A stretch of DNA of 64,000 nt from Microcoleus sp. bin38.metabat.b11b12b14.051 (GCF_013299165.1 NZ_JAAFKD010000003.1:61381-125380), one strand, 5' to 3'. Positions 19,677 through 30,065 are shown, counted from the stretch's first letter. The notes: a model not told the origin generated them from the letters alone. A program made the numbers and translations.

Positions 19677-21314
19677 ATGACAGAAAAATACCCACAGCCT
19701 AGAGAATTCGATGCCGTCAAGGGCAATAATAACCCTTTCGAGGCACTAATAAAACGACTAGATTTGATGATTCGCGCCCGCTATTCGCTGCTGTACATTG
19801 TCGGCGCAGAAGAAGAACCAGTCGAAGCCGTAATTGCCCAAGTAGCGCTGCAAGTAACACCCGCGCGCCGAGTATTGTTCTGGGATATCGTGCGCGGCTG
19901 GGAAGATAACGGTTCTGGTAAAGGTTCCGTAATGGCGGCACTCGATCGCATCGGCAAGACCGCTGTCGAAGAATATACCATATTTGTACTGCGGGATTTG
20001 CACCCAATTTTGAGAGCCCCGTACACAGAAAGAAATGCCCCGGTAATCCGGGAATTGCGGAATTTAACCAGGGAATTGAAGCGCAGCAAAAAAACGATCG
20101 TTCTCACGTCTCACACGCTGGAATTGCCAGAAGAATTAAAAGAAGAAATAACAGTAATTGATTTCCCTTTACCCAACGTCCAAGAAATTAATCATTTAAT
20201 TTCCCATGTTGTGGAAAAGCCGGAACAGTTGCAAGTTAGCGGTTTAGCAAAGGAACAATTAGTTAAAGCTTGTCAAGGTTTGAGTCGCGCTCGCATCGGG
20301 CGCGTTTTAGCTAAAGCTTTGGCAGCCAAACAGCAAATTAACGAGTCAGATATTGACGGAGTTTTGGAGGAAAAACAACAAGCAATTCGCCAAACGGGAA
20401 TTTTGGAGTTTTGCAACTCCCGAGAATCCTTAAAAAGTGTCGGCGGATTGGAGAATTTGAAGCAGTGGGTAAAGATGCGGCAAGATGCTTTTACTGACGA
20501 GGCGCGCCGCTACGGAATACCCAATCCTAAAGGCGTTTTGTTAGTAGGAATTCAAGGAACAGGCAAATCTTTATCGGCGAAAACTATTGCTTGCGAATGG
20601 CGTTTGCCGCTGCTGCGCTTGGATACTGGGCGATTGTTTGGCGGCATTGTCGGGGAAAGCGAAAGCCGCGTCCGGCAAATGATACAATTAGCAGAGGCGA
20701 TCGCACCTTGCGTCTTGTGGATCGATGAAATAGATAAAGCCTTCGGCAACATTATCAGCGGCGGCGACGGCGATTCGGGAACTTCGCGCCGGGTATTCGG
20801 CAGTTTGATCACTTGGATGCAGGAAAAAACTAGCCCGGTGTTTATCGTCGCCACCGCAAATAACGTGCGGATTTTGCCCGCTGAGTTGCTCAGAAAGGGC
20901 AGGTTTGATGAGATTTTCTTTTTGAATTTGCCCTCGGAATCGGAAAGACAAGATATTTTTAAGGTGCATTTGCAGCGTTTGCGGCCAACTAGATTGCGCG
21001 ATTTTGATTTGGAGATTTTGGCGAAGTGTGCTGAGAATTTTAGCGGTGCCGAAATCGAGCAAGTTGTGATTGATGGATTGTACCGGGCTTTTGGCACTTT
21101 TGTTAACGGACAGCGCCGAGATTTGACGACGGAGGATGTTTTGAGGTCGATCGAGGATACTGTACCATTGGCTGTGATCGCGCGATCGCAAATTGAGGAT
21201 TTGAAACAGTGGGCGGCCGAAGCGGGTGCGAGAACAGCTTCTAACGATACTCGATTGATTGATGAATTGAAGCGCTACACTCGGCCGCTGGGTGAAGATG
21301 CGATCGATAATTGA
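19677..21314 (+). CDS. Ycf46-like AAA ATPase
   Basis: AAA-family ATPase of the cyanobacterial/plastid Ycf46 group. An N-terminal non-canonical ATPase-like region (about 15-190, 'MIRARYSLLYIVGAEEEP') is followed by the AAA core. Walker A is GIQGTGKS (about 291-298), Walker B is CVLWIDEIDKAFG, and the arginine-finger region is 'LLRKGRFDEIFFLNLPSE'. A C-terminal helical lid has 'ENFSGAEIEQVVIDG'. At 545 residues it is slightly longer than the roughly 500 of relatives. Work on relatives points to a role in CO2 uptake or stress, but the biochemical function is unsettled. It is monocistronic between two repeat blocks. Confidence 0.88.
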   Translation: MTEKYPQPREFDAVKGNNNPFEALIKRLDLMIRARYSLLYIVGAEEEPVEAVIAQVALQVTPARRVLFWDIVRGWEDNGSGKGSVMAALDRIGKTAVEEYTIFVLRDLHPILRAPYTERNAPVIRELRNLTRELKRSKKTIVLTSHTLELPEELKEEITVIDFPLPNVQEINHLISHVVEKPEQLQVSGLAKEQLVKACQGLSRARIGRVLAKALAAKQQINESDIDGVLEEKQQAIRQTGILEFCNSRESLKSVGGLENLKQWVKMRQDAFTDEARRYGIPNPKGVLLVGIQGTGKSLSAKTIACEWRLPLLRLDTGRLFGGIVGESESRVRQMIQLAEAIAPCVLWIDEIDKAFGNIISGGDGDSGTSRRVFGSLITWMQEKTSPVFIVATANNVRILPAELLRKGRFDEIFFLNLPSESERQDIFKVHLQRLRPTRLRDFDLEILAKCAENFSGAEIEQVVIDGLYRAFGTFVNGQRRDLTTEDVLRSIEDTVPLAVIARSQIEDLKQWAAEAGARTASNDTRLIDELKRYTRPLGEDAIDN

Positions 21315-21321
21315 CCAAATT

Positions 21322-21548
21322 TAGGTTCGTAGTAAGGACTTTAGTCCTTCATGAATGCGGACTGAAGTCCTCACTACGAACCTAGTCTTTCATGAATGCG
21401 GACTGAAGTTCTCACTACGAACCTAGTCTTTCATGAATGCGGACTGAAGTCCTCACTACGAACCTAGTCCTTCATGAATGCGGACTGAAGTCCTCACTAC
21501 GAACCTAGTCCTTCATGAATGCGGACTGAAGTCCTCACTACGAACCTG
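21322..21548. repeat. 41-bp tandem repeat, five copies
   Basis: A 41-bp unit, CCTAGTC(C/T)TTCATGAATG plus CGGACTGAAGTCCTCACTACGAA, is repeated from about 21346 with starts of the TTCATGAATG core every 41 bases (21347, 21387, 21428, 21469, 21510). It belongs to the GGACTGAAGTCC family; one copy has GAAGTTCTC. It follows the Ycf46 stop codon directly. Confidence 0.93.
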
Positions 21549-21690
21549 ACTCGACGGTGATTATTCCGCAAACCGAACCTCCACAGACGGATACCACCCT
21601 CATTGAAGCATTAACATCTCAGTTACATTTCGTTACGATAAGGAAACAGAGAAAGCAAAACTATCCACCATAATATCAGAGGTAGCCATT

Positions 21691-22794
21691 ATGAATAATA
21701 CATTTCGCGTCGGCAACCTGTTTGGAATTCCATTTTTTGTCAACGCTTCTTGGTTCCTAGTTCTTGGTTTAGTAACTTGGCAATACGGCGGCGCACTAGC
21801 AGCCTTGTTTCCCGCATTAGGCCCCGTAGCGCCGTGGCTGCTGGGATTGTTCACAGCATTACTGTTATTTGCTTCCGTCTTAGCCCACGAATTAGGACAC
21901 AGTTGGGTAGCTATCAAACAGGGAATTGGCGTGAAATCGATTTCGCTGTTTCTGTTTGGCGGACTGGCTAATTTAGAAAGAGAATCGAAAACCCCAGCCG
22001 AAGCATTTTGGGTCGCCATCGCAGGCCCGTTAGTCAGCTTCTTTTTGGCCGGTTTGTTAACTGTTATTGGCGTCGGTGCAGCCCTCACAGGCCCAGCAGC
22101 AGCCATCGTCCAACTTTTAGCTTCCATCAACCTAGCTTTAGCCTTATTTAACTTAATTCCCGGTTTACCCCTCGATGGTGGTAACATCCTCAAAGCGATC
22201 GTCTGGAAGATTACCGGCAACCCTTACAAAGGCGTAATTTTTGCTAGTCGCGTCGGTCAAATCATCGGCTGGATTGCCATTGCTACAGGCATCTTTGGCA
22301 ATATTTGGAATTTAGTAATCGGTTGGTTCTTGCTGCAAAATGCCGGTCAGTCTGCACAGTATGCCACAGTTCAAAATGAACTCGCAGGGCTGACAGCCGC
22401 AGATGCTGTTACCGCCGAAAGCCCGATCGTCCCAGAAAACTTATCCCTCAGAGAATTTGCTAACAACTACGTCATCGGTAGCACTCAAACCTGGCGCCGC
22501 TTCCTAGTTACCGACGATGCGGGACAATTGGTAGGGGCGATCGACCTAGATGACCTCAAAACCATTCCTACCGGAACCTGGCCCCAAGTTTTGGTCAAAG
22601 AACTCCTGAAGCCGATCGAATTTTCCACCACCGTCAAACCTGAACTATCCCTCCTCGAAGTCGTCACCCTCCTCGAACAACTCAAAGTCCAAGAGCTCCC
22701 CGTAATTCGCGAAAACGGCGTCCTCGTCGGGCTTGTAGAAAAAGCGGAAATCGCCCGCCTGCTACAAAGACGAGCTCAAGCTAACCCTGCTTGA
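21691..22794 (+). CDS. site-2 protease (M50) with CBS pair
   Basis: Intramembrane zinc metalloprotease of the S2P family. The zinc site HELGH is at 66-70 and the third ligand lies in 'NLIPGLPLDGG' (D162), both within transmembrane segments; there are about six membrane spans in the first 230 residues. The C-terminal third (about 240-360) is a CBS-domain pair, which in this protease class binds adenine nucleotides and regulates activity. Its 367 residues are normal for cyanobacterial homologues. S2P enzymes release membrane-bound anti-sigma factors or transcription factors; the substrate here is unknown. The start ATG follows an AGAGGTAGCC ribosome site. Confidence 0.92.
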   Translation: MNNTFRVGNLFGIPFFVNASWFLVLGLVTWQYGGALAALFPALGPVAPWLLGLFTALLLFASVLAHELGHSWVAIKQGIGVKSISLFLFGGLANLERESKTPAEAFWVAIAGPLVSFFLAGLLTVIGVGAALTGPAAAIVQLLASINLALALFNLIPGLPLDGGNILKAIVWKITGNPYKGVIFASRVGQIIGWIAIATGIFGNIWNLVIGWFLLQNAGQSAQYATVQNELAGLTAADAVTAESPIVPENLSLREFANNYVIGSTQTWRRFLVTDDAGQLVGAIDLDDLKTIPTGTWPQVLVKELLKPIEFSTTVKPELSLLEVVTLLEQLKVQELPVIRENGVLVGLVEKAEIARLLQRRAQANPA

Positions 22795-22931
22795 TACCCT
22801 CAGATACTTGACAAATAACACCAGTTTCCCCAAAGAATCCAACTGTAGATCAGCCCAAAACTCCTAGGTCATTAGTCATACCAAATTCTTCAATCGAAAA
22901 TCGAAAATCGAAAATCGAAAATGGTACAATA

Positions 22932-22981
22932 GTTGACCCCCTCGATCGCAACTTACCAAAAGGGCGATCGGGGGGGTTAAC
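22932..22981. terminator. GC-rich hairpin after site-2 protease
   Basis: GTTGACCCCCTCGATCGC and GCGATCGGGGGGGTTAAC form a long imperfect stem around a 13-base loop, about 140 bases after the protease stop and upstream of the next promoter. It is preceded by a four-fold AATCG-AAA direct repeat (22890-22922). Likely a transcription end or an extragenic palindrome. Confidence 0.5.
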
Positions 22982-23042
22982 TGTCGCCACCCAAAAATCA
23001 AGTCAAATACTAAATTATTAGCTGCAAATCAGCGACGATCGC

Positions 23043-23048
23043 TATAAT
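23043..23048 (+). promoter_or_regulatory. consensus -10 box TATAAT
   Basis: A perfect TATAAT lies 30 bases before the ATG at 23078, with an AGCGAGGA ribosome-binding stretch between. No good -35 hexamer is seen 17 bases upstream, so an activator or an extended -10 would be needed. Confidence 0.45.
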
Positions 23049-23077
23049 AGTGTATCGATCATCTGAGCGAGGACGCT

Positions 23078-24469
23078 ATGCCATCTCAGGACGTTTCCTC
23101 TCAATCCGAAACACAAGAGTCAAAAATTCTACCCGAACTCACCAACAATATATTCCCCGAGGATCTCGCGCCTCAACCAACAGCTCAATCAAAAAAATCC
23201 GAGCTGACTGTTTTCGCAGCCCAAGATATAATTTACAAATTTTTTATACATCACATCAACAACTCGGCATCCGAAGTAGTTTTGCAGCAATTTAAAAAAA
23301 TATTTATCGAACTGAGTCCTCCAGCTAACCCGAAACTAATTCAAGCTTTAGAAAAAATAATTGAGTTTGACAGTCAACTTGAATTTAATAACCTATTTAA
23401 ACGCTGTTGTTACATCTTATTAAATAATTGGATAACTCAGAGAAAATACCAGTTTGCTCGCGACTTAATTAAAATCATTAGCGAAAGAACCCTCAGCGAA
23501 CCCCGCCCGGACAACACTCTCAAAATACTGAGAGTGTGGCTGACAAACTTCGTCAACAGCCAAGACTATGAAGACCTCAAGTTATCTGTATTCAAACACG
23601 GCGAGTACCAGCCAGTAAAAAATAACTGGACTTCTCGCTATCAGCCTTATTTGCTAGCTGCTCAATATCTAGACACAAAAAACACCCCCGAAGAACGTCA
23701 AACAGCCAGACTGTTGTCGCAGCAGCTAAAAGACAAGTACAAGTTTGACCTAGCAATGTATACATCTCGCTCTCAGTCGGCCTCATTCAAATTTAAAAAT
23801 TATTATAATCCCACACTTCTAGGAGATCAAGCCCTGCGTTTAATCAAAATAATTTTGGTCAATCGAGGCTCCTTGAACTATCGCAGCTTAGCCAATATAT
23901 TTATCAAGCAGATTGAAAATATTACCTACAAGCAGTTTAAGGAATCTCTGATGAAGTATTTATGTTATTACGATGATAAATTTTATACTTCTGATATTTA
24001 TCACCAAAAACTCATTAATAGCTTAGATAATTTTAATTCCGAAAATGACAAAGAGACTTTAAACACCAGCTTGCAGCTCAGAACTTGCAACTATTTAATC
24101 AAAAGTTTGACTGTGGAAAATTCCGGCGAACCCACAGCCTTATTCTTAATTTTTGCCGCTTACCTAAATCCTTTAACCCTAGCAATCTTAATCCTAAAAA
24201 TAATTTTAATTTCGCCCTATTCCCAAAGCTACTTAGAACTTTGTTTGGCTCGATTAATTGCTTACTATCAAGATAATTCGGCTGCTGAATCTCAATGGCT
24301 AATTAATTTTTTAGAAGTTTGCCAGATAGCTCTAACTATTTATGGAGAAAATGTTCAATACAATCTAGTTAATATGTCAGATAAAAATCAAGAAGAACAG
24401 TTGTTTGTTGATCTCAATCACTGGCGAGTTTTTTCTCAACATAAACAAACTCCCAAAGAGCGAGATTAG
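23078..24469 (+). CDS. unrecognised 463-residue protein
   Basis: I recognise no domain. A polar, low-complexity N-terminus (about 1-50, Ser/Gln/Glu-rich) is followed by a largely alpha-helical, Leu/Asn/Lys/Tyr-rich body with short repeating helix pairs (for example 'TLKILRVWLTNFVNSQDYED' and 'YLCYYDDKFYTSDIYHQK'), and hydrophobic helices at about 358-390. The stretch 'KEDKYKFDLAMY'-like region near 215-225 and the AT-rich codon use differ from neighbours such as the protease gene, which fits either a fast-evolving lineage gene or acquired DNA. It has its own TATAAT and ribosome site and ends before a repeat array, so it is a single-gene unit. No function is proposed. Confidence 0.7.
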   Translation: MPSQDVSSQSETQESKILPELTNNIFPEDLAPQPTAQSKKSELTVFAAQDIIYKFFIHHINNSASEVVLQQFKKIFIELSPPANPKLIQALEKIIEFDSQLEFNNLFKRCCYILLNNWITQRKYQFARDLIKIISERTLSEPRPDNTLKILRVWLTNFVNSQDYEDLKLSVFKHGEYQPVKNNWTSRYQPYLLAAQYLDTKNTPEERQTARLLSQQLKDKYKFDLAMYTSRSQSASFKFKNYYNPTLLGDQALRLIKIILVNRGSLNYRSLANIFIKQIENITYKQFKESLMKYLCYYDDKFYTSDIYHQKLINSLDNFNSENDKETLNTSLQLRTCNYLIKSLTVENSGEPTALFLIFAAYLNPLTLAILILKIILISPYSQSYLELCLARLIAYYQDNSAAESQWLINFLEVCQIALTIYGENVQYNLVNMSDKNQEEQLFVDLNHWRVFSQHKQTPKERD

Positions 24470-24535
24470 TCATTGGTCATTAGTCATTAGTCATTAGTCA
24501 TTAGTCATTTGTCATTAGTCATTTGTCATTAGTAT
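24468..24535. repeat. ATTAGTC short tandem repeat
   Basis: Repeated AGTCATT(A/T)GTC units, about eight copies, overlap the stop codon region of the preceding gene. The same motif recurs at 60510-60585. Confidence 0.85.
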
Positions 24536-24536
24536 C

Positions 24537-25290
24537 AGTAGGGTGCGTCACTACTAAAAATTCCTCAACTTAATCGGCAATCTAATGATGACGCACCTTA
24601 CACATCTTGTGGCAAAACAACCCTCAATTTAACTGAGTATTCGTAGGGTGCGTCGCCACTAAAAATCCTTCAACTTAATCGGCAATCTCATAGCGACGCA
24701 CCTTACTAGATGATTGATCAGTATTCGTAGGGTGCGTCGCCACTAAAAATCCTTCAACTTAATCGGCAATCTCATAGCGACGCACCTTACTAGATGATTG
24801 ATCAGTATTCGTAGGGTGCGTCGCCACTAAAAATCCTTCAACTTAATCGGCAATCTCATAGCGACGCACCTTACTAGATGATTGATCAGTATTCGTAGGG
24901 TGCGTCGCCACTAAAAATCCTTCAACTTAATCGGCAATCTCATAGCGACGCACCTTACTAGATGATTGATCAGTATTCGTAGGGTGCGTCGCCACTAAAA
25001 ATCCTTCAACTTAATCGGCAATCTCATAGCGACGCACCTTACACATCGCGTGAGTATTCGTAGGGTGCGTCGCCACTAAAAATCCTTCAACTTAATCGGC
25101 AATCTCATAGCGACGCACCTTACACATCGCGTGAGCAAATAACCCTCTATTTAACTCTGTTCAAAAAATGTGTGGCACGACTCCCACAAATAGGATAAGG
25201 ATAAGGTGCGTCGCCGTCAGATTGTTGCTCTTTTTTTAGGGATTTTTCCTAGGCGACGCACCCTACGAATACTGTTGCTACTCACCCTAA
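24537..25290. repeat. 84-bp palindromic repeat array, GTAGGGTGCGTC family
   Basis: After one diverged copy at 24537, near-identical units start at 24637, 24721, 24805, 24889, 24973 and 25054 (period 84, last 81). Each starts GTATTCGTAGGGTGCGTCGC and ends AGCGACGCACCTTAC, so each is an imperfect palindrome around CCTTCAACTTAATCGG. An inverted remote copy closes the block at 25203-25275. It lies between convergent genes and contains no ORF of note. Confidence 0.95.
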
Positions 25291-25329
25291 AAATACTGTT
25301 TTATTTTTGGGAAGAAATGGTATTAGTTA

Positions 25330-28300
25330 TCAGTCATTAGGTGCAATCTCCCGCTCAATTGATGCAATCAAATCGAGAATCTTTTTGTAATCAAAATTAT
25401 ATAAATGATTCATTAGAACGTCTGCAAAAACATGATTATCGCTGCGGATTTCATCAATTATTTTAGCCATCAAGTCGAATTCAGCCTGATGGGTGGCTTG
25501 TTTAAGATTGCTCGTCCATTCTGGGGAAAAGTTCGGTTTTGAGTCAAATGTAAATATTTCAGCATTATCCGATATTTTTTCGGTGGCGATAGTTGAATTC
25601 TCCCATAAATCCTTTACCTCAACATATGTTTCTACCGCTGGAACTAAGCTGACTGCTGTCATAACTTGAATATCAAATTTTAATACTGTGCCGCGTCCAA
25701 CTTCGCTCTCTGCGGTAATATCGCCGCCCATTAATTTGATAAAATCGCGGCTGATACTTAATCCTAATCCCGTACCTTTCTGAATTTTCTTGCCCGATGA
25801 AGTTTGCACAAATAATTCAAATATACTGCCTAATTCTTCGGTTGATATACCCATTCCTGTATCTGCAATCTCAAACCAAATATTTATATTTTTTCTATTT
25901 GATTTTATAAATTCGTTTGTTGCTTGCCCAACTTTTTCTTCTGTTTTCTGTCGTACTGTTAATGTAATTCCTCCTTTTTCGGTAAATTTAAAGGCATTAT
26001 CTAAAAGATTAATCAGCACTTGTCGCAACTTAACTTCATCAGTTTGGATATATTGGGGAACATCGGAGGAGCAGTTGATAATTAATGATAATCCTTTATT
26101 TTGCGCGGGGAGTTGCAACATATTTTGCACGTCGCCCAGCAAGCGGTACAAGTCAAAGTTTTTGACGTTGAGTGTCATGCGCCCCGCTTCGATTTTAGAT
26201 AAGTCTAAGATTTGATTGATCAGTTGCAGCAGGTGCTCTCCGCTGCGACGAATAATTTTGATATTTTCTTTTTCCTGCAAAGTTAAATTATCGCTGGGTT
26301 CCATTAATTGAGCGAAGCCGAGAATGGCGTTGAGGGGGGTTCGCAATTCGTGGCTCATGTTGGCGAGAAATATGGTTTTAGTTTTGTTGGCGGCTTCTGC
26401 TGCTAATGCGGCTTGTTTGAGTTCTTGTTCTGCTTGTTTGCGATCGCTAATATCAAGTATTACGCCGTGCCAGACGATATCTCCATTTTCCCGCTTTTCC
26501 GGTCGAGCATAGCCTTGCAGCCATTTGAGTTGTCCCGATGCTGTCACAATCCGCCATTCGTGGGCAAATGGTTCAAGCTCAGTCGCACTTTTGACAATTG
26601 CCTCTGAGTGGTTGAGGCGATCGTCCGGGTGCATTTGTTCGTAGAGTAAAGCAGAGTTGTTTTGGATTGCCTCCGGCTCTAATTCTTGAATTTCTCGGCA
26701 CAGAGGACTGATATATTCCATATTGACTGAGCCGTCGAGATGCTGCACGAATATGTAAAGTTCTCCGGGAACCGTGATCGCTAATTTGTGAAACAGAGCT
26801 TCGCTTTTTTCCAAGGCTAATTCGGCTTGTTTCCGTTGCCCGATATCAATCCCAAATCCAAACATAAAGTCAAAATTGCCATTTTCATCCAAAACCGGCG
26901 TACCGTGCCACTCGACTAACAAAGTGCGATCGCACTTTGTGAGAATCCGGTGCTCGTTAACCGTTTGCAGGCTGGCTTTGACACCTTTAAAAATCGAGTG
27001 CAATCCGGCTCGATCGCCCTCGGGTACAAATGTAGCTAAATAATCTTTGCCGATAACTTCTGCGGCACTATAGCCCACAGCTTGCAGCATACAGTCATTC
27101 GCCCGCAGGATTTTACCCTCACAGTCGATCGCCACAAAAAAGATCGGAGAATTTTCGATAATCTTTAAATTAAAGTCCCGCGATGCGCGGATAATTTTGG
27201 TAGCTTGCTTGCGCTCCTCAATTTCGAGTTCCAAGCGGGCATTGATTTGGGCTAACTCGGTGGTGCGCGAGGCTACTTTAATTTCCAGAGTCCGGTTGTA
27301 GTCAGCCAATATTTGCTCTGCGTGTTTGCGATCGGTGATATCTTGAAAAACAATAATCACATAAAGGACATTGCCCTCAGCGTCAAACACCGGCATCGAT
27401 CGCACTTGCAAAGAGATAATTTTCCCACCTGGGCGAATTTCCATATCTTCAACGAGCATTGTTTCACCCTTCGCAGCCCGTGCAAACGGGGAATCCTCCA
27501 TCGGGTACAGCCGATCGGTTCCTGCTACATAAAGCTGATAAGTTTCTGAGAGTTCTGTTGCGGTTGTATTTGGCATCGCCCCTTTACCCGCCAGCTCTTC
27601 TCCCACTGAATTCATAAAAATAGTGCTACCCGTCGGAGTCAGGGCTGTGACTCCAACCGGCAAGCTTTCTAACAGCTTGGCAAATTTTTCTTCACTAGAC
27701 GCCAAAGCTTCAAAAGACTTTTTCAATTGAGCGGCCATTTCATTAAAAGACTCGGCTAAGTCACCGACTTCATCCAGCCTGCTGACAGCAACAGCGCGAT
27801 CGAATTCTCCTGTGGCGATATCTTTAGCTGCGACTTTGAGCCGCAGCAGCGGCAGAGTCACCCACCGGGCTGTCACCACTCCGGCAATTGTCGATAGCAG
27901 CAGCGCCCCGACACAAAGTAAAATTGTAGTGCGGGTATTTTGATTAATTTGCCCCATGAAATCGGATTCGGGAACGGCGATCGCGATCAGCCAGTTCAAA
28001 CCGTAACTATCAGAAAATGGCAGCACCTCTAAAAAATATGCTTTCCCATCCCGGCTAAATTTCAGTTGCTGTCGCTGGTGAATCTGACCAAAGCCTCCAA
28101 ACTGTTCGTAGACATAGTTAGCTGCGGTGCGAATCACCGGACTTTGGCTGTCTAAAACATTCAGCCGTTGCACTTCCTGCTTTCGGGGCATCTTTCTAAA
28201 GGGTGATTCTTGACTGGAACTGGCAACCAGCAAGCCCGATCGTTCGATCGCAAAAATTTGTCCGGTATTGCTAAAATTAAGGCGCTGGAGATATTGCTCG

Positions 28301-29007
28301 ATCTCCGAGAGTGAAAAATCTACGGCACAAACTCCCAGCAATTTACCGTTGCGATCGCGAATCGGTTGGCTGGCGGCAATAAACACAGTCCCGGGAGTAA
28401 AACCCCGATAAATGCTCGTCCAAATCGGTTTGTTAGCTGCGACAGCTTCTTTGTACCAAGGGCGGAGGCGGGCATCGTAGGTTCCCGCTTCTGCGTTTAA
28501 TTTGCCCGTGCGAGTGCCTCTGTTGTCTGTAGCGTAGTAAATGTTGTGAGAGTTGGTAGACTTGTTAGCGGCGACAATTTGCAAGCTGTTGTTTTTCCGG
28601 TTGTGCCAAATGCCGAGATATGCTCCCGATCTTGCAGAACCGAGGGAAATCCACTGAATGCTTTTAAACGATCGCATTTGCTGCCACAGGAACTTCTCTC
28701 CCCGAATTTGGCGCCCTTCTAACTCTAAGTTTAATTCCCTGCGGTCGATCGCCTCTGCATTAAGTTGATTTACCCAGTGGGCATTTTCCAAAAAAACACT
28801 CAGCTTTTCTTCAACTCTCTTCCCCGTCTGGGCCATCAATTTCTGGGCTAGCTCTTCGACTGCTCTTTCTCCGTTACGAAAAGAAAGATATCCGACAATC
28901 CCGACTGCTGCGACGATTTGCACCACAAAACAGGCTACTAGAAGGCCGCGCAGGGGTATTTTAGTTGGCTGTTGGGAAGTTTGAAAGGCGAATCGGGGCA
29001 ACGGCAT
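25330..29007 (-). CDS. Cache/HAMP/PAS sensor histidine kinase
   Basis: Membrane-bound sensor kinase of 1225 residues. TM1 (about 20-44), extracytoplasmic double-Cache ligand domain (about 50-345), TM2 (about 355-380), HAMP (about 380-430), three PAS domains (starting near 439, 609 and 732; the third followed by a PAC motif), HisKA with the phospho-accepting H886 in MSHELRTPLNAI, and HATPase_c with N-box near 992, DTGMGIS near 1053 and GTGLGLSIS near 1080. A roughly 100-residue tail (about 1125-1225) resembles the segment found after receiver domains in cyanobacterial hybrid kinases, but no receiver precedes it. No response regulator is adjacent. The Cache ligand is unknown; it could be an amino acid or a carboxylate. 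Confidence 0.93.
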   Translation of the reverse strand: MPLPRFAFQTSQQPTKIPLRGLLVACFVVQIVAAVGIVGYLSFRNGERAVEELAQKLMAQTGKRVEEKLSVFLENAHWVNQLNAEAIDRRELNLELEGRQIRGEKFLWQQMRSFKSIQWISLGSARSGAYLGIWHNRKNNSLQIVAANKSTNSHNIYYATDNRGTRTGKLNAEAGTYDARLRPWYKEAVAANKPIWTSIYRGFTPGTVFIAASQPIRDRNGKLLGVCAVDFSLSEIEQYLQRLNFSNTGQIFAIERSGLLVASSSQESPFRKMPRKQEVQRLNVLDSQSPVIRTAANYVYEQFGGFGQIHQRQQLKFSRDGKAYFLEVLPFSDSYGLNWLIAIAVPESDFMGQINQNTRTTILLCVGALLLSTIAGVVTARWVTLPLLRLKVAAKDIATGEFDRAVAVSRLDEVGDLAESFNEMAAQLKKSFEALASSEEKFAKLLESLPVGVTALTPTGSTIFMNSVGEELAGKGAMPNTTATELSETYQLYVAGTDRLYPMEDSPFARAAKGETMLVEDMEIRPGGKIISLQVRSMPVFDAEGNVLYVIIVFQDITDRKHAEQILADYNRTLEIKVASRTTELAQINARLELEIEERKQATKIIRASRDFNLKIIENSPIFFVAIDCEGKILRANDCMLQAVGYSAAEVIGKDYLATFVPEGDRAGLHSIFKGVKASLQTVNEHRILTKCDRTLLVEWHGTPVLDENGNFDFMFGFGIDIGQRKQAELALEKSEALFHKLAITVPGELYIFVQHLDGSVNMEYISPLCREIQELEPEAIQNNSALLYEQMHPDDRLNHSEAIVKSATELEPFAHEWRIVTASGQLKWLQGYARPEKRENGDIVWHGVILDISDRKQAEQELKQAALAAEAANKTKTIFLANMSHELRTPLNAILGFAQLMEPSDNLTLQEKENIKIIRRSGEHLLQLINQILDLSKIEAGRMTLNVKNFDLYRLLGDVQNMLQLPAQNKGLSLIINCSSDVPQYIQTDEVKLRQVLINLLDNAFKFTEKGGITLTVRQKTEEKVGQATNEFIKSNRKNINIWFEIADTGMGISTEELGSIFELFVQTSSGKKIQKGTGLGLSISRDFIKLMGGDITAESEVGRGTVLKFDIQVMTAVSLVPAVETYVEVKDLWENSTIATEKISDNAEIFTFDSKPNFSPEWTSNLKQATHQAEFDLMAKIIDEIRSDNHVFADVLMNHLYNFDYKKILDLIASIEREIAPND

Positions 29008-29155
29008 AGGCTGGTGACTAATTGCTCCCTAACACTTTAACTGTTTCGGCTGATAATTTCATTTACGGGCGATCGAGGCTGCTTGCTTCGAGTCAGTCGA
29101 TTTTCGATTTGAGATTGGGCGATGAATCATCTTCCCTCGAACCTCTTCGTTGTTC

Positions 29156-29352
29156 GAGGAACTGTCAACTGTCAACTGTCAACTGCTTTCCAATCAACTG
29201 TCAACTGTCAACTGTCAACTGCTTTCCAATCAACTGTCAACTGTCAACTCTTCGACTCCCCTCGACTTCGCGGGCGGGCAAGTCGCGAGCGCGCAAGCTG
29301 TCAACTCTTCGACTTCGCTCAGCGCAAGCTGTCAACTGTCAACTGTCAACAG
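29156..29352. repeat. TCAACTG heptamer repeats
   Basis: Runs of (TCAACTG)n with interruptions by CTTTCCAATCAACTG and a TTCGACTTCGC segment. The same heptamer in the other orientation (TTGACAG) recurs at 40606-40690 and 53714-53775. The overlapping open frames in all three phases are repeat artefacts. The gap 29008-29580 contains nothing else I can identify. Confidence 0.9.
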
Positions 29353-29580
29353 CTACGCGGAAAATCCCCGCTGCTCCATAGGGATCTAGCGAGGGGCGAG
29401 AATAGGTATTCTCAGAAAATATAAAGTAGTGGCAGTGGCTTTTGTCGAGCCATTGCCATCTATAGCATCCATACTGTTTTAAGCACGCTGAAAAATTTCA
29501 GAGCCAAATCTCTGCCTGCGGTCAATGCTTCAACTCAAACCAACCTGTTCAAGCAAAAAGTCCAAGCAAAAAGTCAAGGT

Positions 29581-29967
29581 CTAGGCTACTTCTTCGCGAT
29601 CTATTTGGCGCAGGTGAATGTGCTTGCGTCCCAAAGAGATTTCAAATTCATCTCCAGGCTGGAGTTCCATCTGTTTCGTGTAGGCTGCTCCAATCAGTAA
29701 GTTGCCGTTAGATTGAACGCTAATGCGATAGCTTGCAGAACGTCCGCCGCGTCCGTTACCGTTTTGCTTCCCGTCTAGCTGAATGCCTTCTGCATCAATC
29801 AGCGCATTCAGGAATTTCATCATGTTGACGCGTTCAACGCCGTTTTTGGTAACGGTGTAGTAGCCGCAGGCTCTAGCTTTTTCTTCCTTGGTAAGGTTCT
29901 CTAGGTCTTTGACCTTTTTGATCAGAGCTTCGCCTTCTAGGGGTTCGATATTTTTCTTTTTAGCCAT
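29581..29967 (-). CDS. calA: cyAbrB1 transcription regulator
   Basis: Cyanobacterial AbrB-type DNA-binding protein of the cyAbrB1 branch (CalA of Anabaena). The conserved cyAbrB N-terminal region 'KARACGYYTVTKNGVERVNM' is followed by a C-terminal AbrB swapped-hairpin domain (about 78-125) with 'SASYRISVQSNGNLLIGAAY' and GDEFEISLGRKHIHL. In other cyanobacteria these proteins are essential and tune carbon/nitrogen balance, hydrogenase, SOD and heterocyst genes, with redox-sensitive modification reported. The 128-residue length is normal. It has a long leader of about 100 bases with a plausible promoter. Two cysteine-poor halves differ from cyAbrB2, so I favour the B1 paralogue. Confidence 0.92.
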   Translation of the reverse strand: MAKKKNIEPLEGEALIKKVKDLENLTKEEKARACGYYTVTKNGVERVNMMKFLNALIDAEGIQLDGKQNGNGRGGRSASYRISVQSNGNLLIGAAYTKQMELQPGDEFEISLGRKHIHLRQIDREEVA

Positions 29968-30065
29968 TTACTGAGTCCTGAAATATTCAACTGGTGTACG
30001 GAATTTTTCTCGGTTGGTTTTGGGTTGAACCAAGAAACTTTAGCTTGATAGCCGGTCGTAAAACC